The notes under the pieces are model-generated. The model was not told the DNA's origin. It searched no databases and saw only the letters and a list, made by a program, of their open reading frames with translations. A stretch of DNA of 64,000 nucleotides from Pseudoflavonifractor sp. Marseille-P3106 (GTDB taxonomy: Bacteria > Bacillota > Clostridia > Oscillospirales > Oscillospiraceae). Position numbers and translations under genes: made by a program. Below are positions 57,962 to 64,000 of this stretch, piece by piece. The stretch covers positions 62,001 through 126,000 of the forward strand of contig LT827120.1 in the NCBI GenBank assembly GCA_900169975.1, read 5' to 3'. How positions within the stretch are numbered: position 1 is the stretch's first letter; every line of letters starts with the position of its first letter.

Positions 57962-58622
57962 ATGGGGGAAGAAAGGACCGTTCGGGAAGCGGCCCGAATG
58001 TGGAGCGATTTTCCCGGCAAATTTGGAATTCCACGCCAAAGCGGGCTGGTGTCAGCGCTGCATAGTACGATCGTGTTTGAACCGGAGTTCCGGAACCCTG
58101 ACGCACCGCGGGGGATTGCGGGCTTTTCACACCTGTGGCTGATCTGGGAATTCTCTGCCGCGGTGAGAAAGAGCTGGTCGCCTACTGTACGGCCGCCGCG
58201 GCTGGGAGGGAATACCCGCATCGGGGTGTTTGCCACGCAGTCCCCGTTTCGGCCCAATCCGTTGGGGCTGTCCTGCGTCCGGCTGGAGGGGGTGGACCTT
58301 GACACGCCGGAGGGGCCGGTGCTCCGCGTATCCGGCGCCGCCCTGATGGACGGGACGCCCACTTTTGATATAAAGCCCTATGTGCCTGCCCTATGCCGAC
58401 TGCCATCCGGAAGCAACGGAGGGCTTTGCCCCGGCTCCCGCCAAGGAACTGGAGGTCTTTTTCCCTCCTGCGCTTCTGGATCAGTTCCCTGAGAACCGCC
58501 GGGAAGCCCTGCGGGGCGTTTGGGCCTGTGATCCCCCGCCATCCTACCAGGATGATCCCGCCAGAATCTACGGGATGCGCTTCGCAGGGCCGGAAGTGAG
58601 CTTTCGGGCAGAGGGGAGATAG
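57962..58622 (+). pseudogene. trmO: tRNA methyltransferase TrmO (TsaA/YaeB), frameshifted
   Basis: The first frame (57962 to about 58383) reads SDFPGKFGIPRQSGLVSALHSTIVFEPEFRNPDAPRGIAGFSHLWLIWEF ... TQSPFRPNPLGLSCVRLEGVD ... PTFDIKPYVP, a TsaA/TrmO domain. The remaining YADCHPEATEGFAPAPAKEL ... DDPARIYGMRFAGPEVSFR is in another frame. The shift coincides with a tandem TGCC-TGCC at 58383-58390; deleting one copy restores one ORF of about 219 residues. TrmO makes N6-methyl-threonylcarbamoyl-A37 in tRNA-Thr. This is a recent mutation, a phase switch, or a sequencing error. Confidence 0.85.
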
Positions 58623-58849
58623 TTGTCTGTACTCGCTGTGGCAAAAGCGCCCGGACGGGGCGTGGTGCCAATTTGCCTTGACATGAAGGCAAAAAAGAAG
58701 ATTCTCAAAATTAGAAAAACCAGGGGCAAAAAAGGAAGCTTTCGGTCTGCCGCACTGGCATCGCAACAATTTTTGTGTTAAAATAAAAAATGGTATGCGT
58801 TAGCGCTCATGTGTCCCAATCAGGCAAAAACGGGGGGGGAGAAAACACC

Positions 58850-59554
58850 ATGCAGCATCGTTCAGTTAGCACCATCCGCAACCAGGTATACCAGATTCTC
58901 AAGGAGGATATCTGCAATGGAAAATACCGGCCCGGCCAGTGGCTGCAGGAAAATGAGGTGGCCACACAGCTGTCTGTCAGCCGCAGCCCGGTGCGCGAGG
59001 CACTGCGCCAGCTGGCGGCGGATGGCCTTGTGGTGGAGATTCCCAACAAGGGCGTATTTGTAAAGGAGTTCACCTCCCGGGATATCGAGGAGGTGTTCGA
59101 TCTGCGGGTGCTACTTGAAAACTACGCCATCGGCCGCCTGCGGGACAACCTGTCCACCGCGGGCATGGAACAGCTGATGGCCTGCCTGGCCGAGCTGGAG
59201 CGCGCCCACGCCCAAAACGACCTGCGACGCTACATCGACGAGGACGCCCGGCTGCACAGCCTGCTGGTGGAGCTCAGCGGCAACAGCCTGCTGCGCTCCA
59301 TGTACGATAGGGTGCATTCCATGAACCAGCAGTTCCGCATCTATTCTCTCACCAGCAAGAAGCGCTTTGACGAATCCGTCGATGAGCACCGCGGCATGAT
59401 CCACTGCCTGCTCACAGACAGCACGCAGGAGGCGCAGGCCATTAACCGGCAGCATCTGCAATTGGCGCGCGAAAAGATCATCGAGCATCTGGCGCAGCTT
59501 TCCGCGCAGGGGCCGGACGCCCCTCTGCCCGAGCCGCCCACCGAACCGCGCTGA
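58850..59554 (+). CDS. GntR family regulator, FadR/FCD subgroup
   Basis: A 234-residue regulator. The winged helix (NQVYQILKEDICNGKYRPGQWLQENEVATQLSVSRSPVREALRQLAADGLV) spans about 10-70. An all-helical FCD ligand domain follows, with metal-binding residues in DEDARLHSLLVEL and H in DEHRGMIHCLL. Such proteins sense sugar acids or other organic acids. ATG 58850 follows GGGGGAGA. It lies end-to-end with the GntP-UxaA-LarA operon and is the likely regulator of it (inference). Confidence 0.88.
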   Translation: MQHRSVSTIRNQVYQILKEDICNGKYRPGQWLQENEVATQLSVSRSPVREALRQLAADGLVVEIPNKGVFVKEFTSRDIEEVFDLRVLLENYAIGRLRDNLSTAGMEQLMACLAELERAHAQNDLRRYIDEDARLHSLLVELSGNSLLRSMYDRVHSMNQQFRIYSLTSKKRFDESVDEHRGMIHCLLTDSTQEAQAINRQHLQLAREKIIEHLAQLSAQGPDAPLPEPPTEPR

Positions 59555-59562
59555 AACGCGTC

Positions 59563-59593
59563 AGGCCCCCGGTTTTCACCGGGGGCCTTTTTT
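59563..59593. terminator. Bidirectional terminator
   Basis: AGGCCCCCGGT-TTTC-ACCGGGGGCCT followed by T residues, between the convergent GntR and GntP genes. Confidence 0.88.
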
Positions 59594-59644
59594 GTGGAGC
59601 GGCTACACATTCCCTGCCACCGCACATTGCAGACTGCGGACAGT

Positions 59645-61102
59645 TTAATGAATGAAGATGCTCAGGATGCAGATGATGACCGAGCCGAACACCGGCACCA
59701 GGATGGAACCAATCGTCCAGGTTTTCAGGCTGGTCCTGATATCCATACCGCTGAAGTTCGTCACCACATGGAAGTAGCTGTCGTTGAGGAATGAGGGGCA
59801 CATGGACGTGAGGCACACGCCCAAGCCCGCCAGATAGGGGTTGATGCCCAGCGTGGCCAGCATCGGGGCGATGATGGCGGAGCCGGTGATCATGGCCGTT
59901 GTGCCGGAACCCTGGGGAAAACGCATGATGGTACCGATCAGGAGCGGGACCAGGATCCCAGGGATGCCCACGGCAACGATGGCGCCCGCCATCATGCCGG
60001 CGGCACCGGTGGCCTTGACGACAGAACCCAGCGCACCACCTGCGGCGGTGATCATCACAATGGGGCCGGCGTCTTTCAGCGCATCGTTCATCATGTCCAC
60101 GACCATCTTGTTATCCAGATCTTTTGCCAGCAGGAAGGCGCCTAGGCACAGCGAGATGAACAGTGCGATGACGGGATTTCCCAGGAAGGTGATGATCTGG
60201 CCAATCAAAACACCCTTGAGGGCAGTTTGGCTGACGAGTGTGTTGGCGAGGATCAGAAACACAGGCAAGAGCAGGATCGTAAAGGACAGGCCGGCGCTGG
60301 GTAACTTTTCGGTGCTGAGCAGCTCGGTGAAATCTGTATTTTCCAGTTCCTTGCCGGATTTGATCTTAGCGTCAATTTTATCCAGAACAGCCAACTGTGC
60401 TGCGGTGTATTTGGTGCGGTCGATTTCATAGGGGACCACCAAGTTGGGGTATTTTTTGCCGAACCAGCGGAACAGGAACACCGAGAAGATAAACAGAGGG
60501 ATGGAGATCAGCAGGCCTGCGATGATAAACAGGCCCAGATCAATGATGATGCCCTCGTTTTGAAATGTACTGACCACAGCCAGAGGGCCGGGCGTGGGAG
60601 GGACCATGAAGTGCGTGAGATACAGGCCCATGCCCAAGATGCCGCCTAAGCCGACCATGGATTTTTTGGTCAGGCGGGAGAACTCCTTGGCCAGTGAGGA
60701 CAGAATAACAAAGCCGGAATCGCAGAAAACAGGGATGGACACCACAAAACCCGTGAGGCCCAGAACAACGTCGGCCCGCTTGACGCCCACCAACTTTAGG
60801 ATGGTGATTGCCATGCGCTTGGCGGCACCGCTCTTCTCCAGAAAGATGCCCATGATGCAACCGAAGCCGATCACGATGCCGATGCTGGCCATGGTGCTGC
60901 CGAAGCCGGATGTGACGGTGCTGATGGCAACACTCAGCAAATTGCCGCCTTCATTGCCGGTGCCTGCCAGCAGATAATTGCCCGATAAGACCGCAATCAA
61001 GATCGCAGAGATGATCAGGGAGGGGAACGCGTGCATTCTCGTACAGATGATCAAAAGCATCATTACGACAACACCGATCAGCATTGCTAATACTGGATTC
61101 AT
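59645..61102 (-). CDS. GntP family organic acid permease
   Basis: A 485-residue membrane protein with about twelve helices. GntP signatures are IVIGFGCIMGIFLEKSGAA, GFVVSIPVFCDSGFVILSSLAKEFSR, HFMVPPTPGPLAV, RFPQGSGTTAMITGSAI and CPSFLNDSYFHVV. The family imports gluconate, glycerate, lactate or related hydroxy acids with protons. GAAGGAGAG precedes ATG 61102. It is the last gene of the LarA operon, 98 bases after the large lyase subunit gene. Confidence 0.92.
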   Translation of the reverse strand: MNPVLAMLIGVVVMMLLIICTRMHAFPSLIISAILIAVLSGNYLLAGTGNEGGNLLSVAISTVTSGFGSTMASIGIVIGFGCIMGIFLEKSGAAKRMAITILKLVGVKRADVVLGLTGFVVSIPVFCDSGFVILSSLAKEFSRLTKKSMVGLGGILGMGLYLTHFMVPPTPGPLAVVSTFQNEGIIIDLGLFIIAGLLISIPLFIFSVFLFRWFGKKYPNLVVPYEIDRTKYTAAQLAVLDKIDAKIKSGKELENTDFTELLSTEKLPSAGLSFTILLLPVFLILANTLVSQTALKGVLIGQIITFLGNPVIALFISLCLGAFLLAKDLDNKMVVDMMNDALKDAGPIVMITAAGGALGSVVKATGAAGMMAGAIVAVGIPGILVPLLIGTIMRFPQGSGTTAMITGSAIIAPMLATLGINPYLAGLGVCLTSMCPSFLNDSYFHVVTNFSGMDIRTSLKTWTIGSILVPVFGSVIICILSIFIH

Positions 61103-61200
61103 AAGATTCTCTCCTTCTCAAAGCAAGATTGGGCAGGCGGAATGTGTAGAAGCTTTCGCTTAAGGCCCCTGCACAGCGGGGCTGAAACGACGCATGGGTA

Positions 61201-62364
61201 TCAGATCACAGGGCCCAGACAATGGATGTCGATTGCGCTGAAGTACTGAATAGCCTCGTTTTTGGTCATCTCGCCGCTGAGCACGCGCAGCATCTTGGTA
61301 AAGGCCTCCTCACCAACCTGCTCAATGGTCTTTTCGCCGGTAATGATTAGGCCGGCGTTGAGATCCATATCGTTCTCCATGTGCTCGTAGGTGTTGGGGT
61401 TCCCGCAAATCTTAATGACCGGCATGCTGGGGAAGCCCTGCGGCGCACCCCGCCCAGTGGAAAACATCATGAACTGGGCGCCTGTGGCAGCCATACCGGT
61501 GAGAATTTCGGGTTCGCGGCCCGGGGTATCCTTGATCCACAGGCCTTTCTGCGTGGTGACGTGCTCAGGATATTCCAGTACGCCCTGGATGGGGCGAGTG
61601 CCGCTTTTGACAATGGCCCCCAGGCTTTTTTCCTCGATGCTGGACAGGCCCCCGGCGATATTGCCCGGAGTGGGCTGTCCCTTACGCATGTCGCAGCCGA
61701 TGCTCTTGGCGCGGGCCTCCATGGCGTTGACAATTGCGAAGATCTTGTCGCCTACCTCCTTATTTACGGCGCGGCGCGCCAGAAGATGCTCGCCGCCCAA
61801 AAACTCGGTGGTCTCGCCGAAGATCACGGTCGCGCCCAGATCCACCAGCTTGTCGGCCACATAGCCGATCACGCAGTTGGACGCCATGCCGCTCGTCGTA
61901 TCGGATGCGCCGCACTTGATAGCCATCACGATATTGGACACATCCACGCTCTGGCGCTGCAGGCCGGAAACCTCGACTACCAGCCTGCGGGCGATATCAG
62001 TACCCAACTGGATGGCCTTGCTCACGCCGCCCAGCTCCTGGATATGGATGATCTCCACATGTTTTCCGGTGGCGATCAGCTCCTGGTACATCCGCTCGTG
62101 GTCGGTACCCTCGCAGCCCAGGCTAACGATGAGGATGGCCGCTACATTGGGGCTGTGGCCCAGGCTGATGAGCGTGTCGGTCACTCGCTCAAGGTCGGGA
62201 GGCATCTGGCAGCAACCCTGATGGTGCAGATACGTGATTGTGCCCTGCACCTGGCGGCAGATGGCCTGGGCCACGTCGTTGGCACAGGTGACACTGGGAA
62301 TCACCGCGACATAATTGCGTGCGCCGACCTTTCCGTCGGGCCTCACATATCCCATAAACTCCAT
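61201..62364 (-). CDS. UxaA/SuyB-type lyase, large subunit
   Basis: A 387-residue protein equal to the C-terminal catalytic part of altronate dehydratase UxaA, and also to SuyB, the large subunit of sulfolactate sulfo-lyase. Motifs: GYVRPDGKVGARNYVAVIPSVTCAN, HHQGCCQM, VSLGCEGTDHERM, AIKCGASDTTSGMASN, FGETTEFLGGEHLL and FSTGRGAPQGFPSMPVIKICGN. The conserved cysteines suggest an iron-dependent active site. It removes water (or sulfite) from a 2-hydroxy acid. GGAGG precedes ATG 62364. The small subunit lies 15 bases upstream. Confidence 0.9.
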   Translation of the reverse strand: MEFMGYVRPDGKVGARNYVAVIPSVTCANDVAQAICRQVQGTITYLHHQGCCQMPPDLERVTDTLISLGHSPNVAAILIVSLGCEGTDHERMYQELIATGKHVEIIHIQELGGVSKAIQLGTDIARRLVVEVSGLQRQSVDVSNIVMAIKCGASDTTSGMASNCVIGYVADKLVDLGATVIFGETTEFLGGEHLLARRAVNKEVGDKIFAIVNAMEARAKSIGCDMRKGQPTPGNIAGGLSSIEEKSLGAIVKSGTRPIQGVLEYPEHVTTQKGLWIKDTPGREPEILTGMAATGAQFMMFSTGRGAPQGFPSMPVIKICGNPNTYEHMENDMDLNAGLIITGEKTIEQVGEEAFTKMLRVLSGEMTKNEAIQYFSAIDIHCLGPVI

Positions 62365-62379
62365 TGTGTTTTATCCTCC

Positions 62380-62682
62380 TCATCCTTCCAGATCGCCGCG
62401 ACCGCGCATGCTGTCGAGGTTGTGCACATGCACATATTCGCCCTTGGCGATATCTTTGCTTGCGATACCGATCTCCTCGCCGTACTTGGTGATCTGCTCG
62501 CCTTTTTTGATGCTGCACACCGCGATCTTGTGCCCATAGGGCACATCGCCCTTGACCGTAACGGTCTCGGCGCCGCCCTTTTTGTCGCGGATCTCCACCT
62601 CCATGCCGTCGGTGATGCCGTTGGCAAAAATGGTGGCCACATTGTCTTTGTCGTGTACTTTCAGGGCCAGTTTCAGTTCCAT
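62380..62682 (-). CDS. UxaA/SuyA-type lyase, small (SAF-domain) subunit
   Basis: A 100-residue SAF-domain protein equal to the N-terminal part of UxaA or to SuyA. The pattern LKVHDKDNVATIFANGITDGMEV ... VPYGHKIAVCSIKKGEQITKYGEEIGIASKDIAKGEYVHVHNLDS is typical; the YGEEIG core is intact. It pairs with the large subunit gene directly downstream. Separate subunits are normal in Clostridia and in Suy lyases. Confidence 0.9.
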   Translation of the reverse strand: MELKLALKVHDKDNVATIFANGITDGMEVEIRDKKGGAETVTVKGDVPYGHKIAVCSIKKGEQITKYGEEIGIASKDIAKGEYVHVHNLDSMRGRGDLEG

Positions 62683-62714
62683 AAGGTTCCACTCCTTTTT
62701 ATTGCGGCGGATAT

Positions 62715-63992
62715 TTACTCTTTTACGGCCAGCACGCTCACGCCGTCTGGGATAACCACCACGCTGGCGTCGCGCCCCTTCATGCTGTAGGCGATCTGCA
62801 GTGCCTCGTCGGGCGTGGAGGCCGGGATCATGTTTGCCCTGCGCACCTCATCATGGTTAAGATATGTGGTAACCAGGATTACCGGATGCTTTTTCAGGAT
62901 GCGGGCATAGATCTGCGGACACCACTGTTCAGGGATCGTCTCCTTGGGAGGGATCTTGGACAGATAGCTGTCAATCTCGTCCACACTGCCCATCGTGATG
63001 AGCTTTTCAAAATGTGTTCCACCCATACCATCGGCACAGCTGCAGCACATGATGATCACACCGTTCTCTCCGGCGCAGGCCTCTGCAGTAGCTACAGCCT
63101 TGGGGCTTTGGTAAAGGTTCTGATCCAGCGGATAGCCCCCGTTGCTGGTAACTACGATGTCCCCCGTGACGCTAGGGCACTGCGACCATTTACGGATGAA
63201 CGCCACGCCTTCGGCGTGGGCCTGCTCCAAATCACCCGCCCAAGCGGCAATAATCTTTTTCTTGCCGTCCAGCGCCACATTGAAGATGAACTGCACGTTC
63301 ACCTTGCGCGCCGCATACAGCATATCCTCGTGAATCGGGTTGTGCTCCAGGATGCCCGTGTTGGAATACGGGCTGGCAATGGCCTTGTAGCTGTGGTTCT
63401 CGTTCACCGTCTCCTGGGAACAGATCCCTGGCAGGATGCTTTTGCGTCCGCCCGAAAAGCCTGCGAAGAAGTGCGGCTCGATAAAGCCTTCTGTCACCAG
63501 AAGATCACATTCAGTTGCCAGCCGGTTAACATTGAAATCCGCCCCCGAGGGCAGTGTGCACATATGTACGAACTGGCTGGGGTCGAACGCATTGTTGATG
63601 GCAATCTTTTCATTGTCTACGATGACATCACCGAACATGAGGCGCTGCTCTTCCTCTGTGGTGGCCCTATGCAGTCCGGTCGCAATCAGGATCGTGATTT
63701 CCGCATCCGGGTTGCCTGCCCGGATCTCGGCCAGCAGAATGGGCAGCGTGATCTTACTGGGCACGGCACGAGTGTGGTCGCTGGTTACCAATACCACCTT
63801 CTTTTTCCCCTTTGCCAGCTCGCGCAGACGCGGCGTGCCGATGGGATGCTCCAAAGCGTCCAGCACTAGCTGCTCCTCGCTTTTGTCTGCCTTGTACTCG
63901 TGCATCTTGGCAGTTACTACGGCTTTCAGGTTTGCCTCATCTACATGCAGATCCAATGTGGAGGTATAATAGGGAATGGGAATGGTCTTCAT
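62715..63992 (-). CDS. LarA-family nickel-pincer-dependent 2-hydroxy-acid racemase/epimerase
   Basis: A 425-residue LarA homologue (DUF2088). All active-site residues I recall from L. plantarum LarA fall at identical numbers: D72, R75 (SDHTR), H108 (TGLHR), H174 and K184 (EPHFFAGFSGGRK), H200 (NENH) and K298 (QSPK). K184 carries the pincer cofactor, H200 binds nickel, and H108/H174 abstract the alpha proton. The enzyme is therefore probably active. Homologues act on lactate, malate, gluconate and other 2-hydroxy acids. It precedes a split UxaA/SuyAB lyase, so the product probably feeds that lyase. The window ends eight bases before its start, so upstream control is not visible. Confidence 0.93.
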   Translation of the reverse strand: MKTIPIPYYTSTLDLHVDEANLKAVVTAKMHEYKADKSEEQLVLDALEHPIGTPRLRELAKGKKKVVLVTSDHTRAVPSKITLPILLAEIRAGNPDAEITILIATGLHRATTEEEQRLMFGDVIVDNEKIAINNAFDPSQFVHMCTLPSGADFNVNRLATECDLLVTEGFIEPHFFAGFSGGRKSILPGICSQETVNENHSYKAIASPYSNTGILEHNPIHEDMLYAARKVNVQFIFNVALDGKKKIIAAWAGDLEQAHAEGVAFIRKWSQCPSVTGDIVVTSNGGYPLDQNLYQSPKAVATAEACAGENGVIIMCCSCADGMGGTHFEKLITMGSVDEIDSYLSKIPPKETIPEQWCPQIYARILKKHPVILVTTYLNHDEVRRANMIPASTPDEALQIAYSMKGRDASVVVIPDGVSVLAVKE

Positions 63993-64000
63993 CGTGATCC

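Noticed and set aside
1-64000. CRISPR arrays, insertion sequences, prophage or conjugative genes
   Set aside because: No spaced direct repeats, transposase, integrase, phage structural or mobilisation genes were recognised on either strand.

Overview
The window is chromosomal DNA from a GC-rich, anaerobic member of the Clostridia, most likely an Oscillospiraceae-type gut commensal of the Flavonifractor/Lawsonibacter kind (inference; no rRNA gene is present). The reasons are class III ribonucleotide reductase, many radical SAM enzymes, a selenium-dependent-type xanthine dehydrogenase beside ygeX/ygeY/ygeW and carbamate kinase, Gram-positive promoters and Shine-Dalgarno sites, ATGA-coupled genes and GGC/CTG/GAG-rich codon use. 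No IS element, prophage, CRISPR array or rRNA operon was found. One tRNA gene, tRNA-Gly(GCC), is present.

Layout. 0.1-1.3 kb: a small membrane protein and a zinc-dependent phospholipase C-like protein. 1.4-7.7 kb (minus strand): a putative DNA-repair radical SAM protein, a DUF4130 partner and nrdG behind a promoter with two LexA-like boxes, then nrdD (fused to a glutaredoxin-like domain) overlapping trxB. 7.7-9.6 kb: a MocR-type regulator divergent from an ECF transporter S component. 9.7-11.1 kb: tatD coupled to a TatD-associated radical SAM gene. 11.2-15.9 kb: nucleotidyltransferase-like protein, a luxE-luxC pair, an AraC-type regulator and a GNAT acetyltransferase. 16-20 kb: prfC, tRNA-Gly, a DUF1835/DUF3658 pseudogene and an NSS sodium symporter with a long leader. 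20.3-32.5 kb: a KdpD/KdpE-like two-component pair, azlCD, a lipid kinase, mnmG, a serpin lipoprotein, mnmA, a MATE exporter, an HD-domain protein, an MntP-like protein and an M16 peptidase. 32.5-42.6 kb: secreted 5'-nucleotidase, selenium-dependent-type xanthine dehydrogenase, then ygeX, ygeY, ygeW and arcC. Together these form part of the anaerobic purine/urate degradation set and end in ATP-yielding carbamate kinase. 42.7-47.6 kb: a lower-GC operon with an amino-acid permease, a DUF401 membrane protein, a PatB/MalY-like C-S lyase and a redoxin. 47.7-50.8 kb: a MarR regulator, an RsiV-like lipoprotein and rlmD followed by a post-stop remnant.

50.8-64 kb is the most distinctive part. A lower-GC operon starts with a strong promoter and a leader that ends in an intrinsic terminator. 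It encodes a metal-type ABC transporter (binding protein, permease, ATPase), an FmdE-family protein, and LarE, LarB and LarC, which build the nickel-pincer nucleotide cofactor. After a frameshifted trmO and a GntR regulator comes an opposing operon: a LarA homologue with every L. plantarum LarA active-site residue I could check at identical numbering, a split UxaA/SuyAB-type lyase pair and a GntP permease. I read this as nickel uptake and cofactor synthesis serving a nickel-dependent 2-hydroxy-acid racemase or epimerase, whose product goes to a dehydratase or sulfo-lyase. The substrate is not known from sequence.

Gene starts were chosen from visible ribosome binding sites. Assignments rest on recognised motifs and family resemblance, not on database searches.
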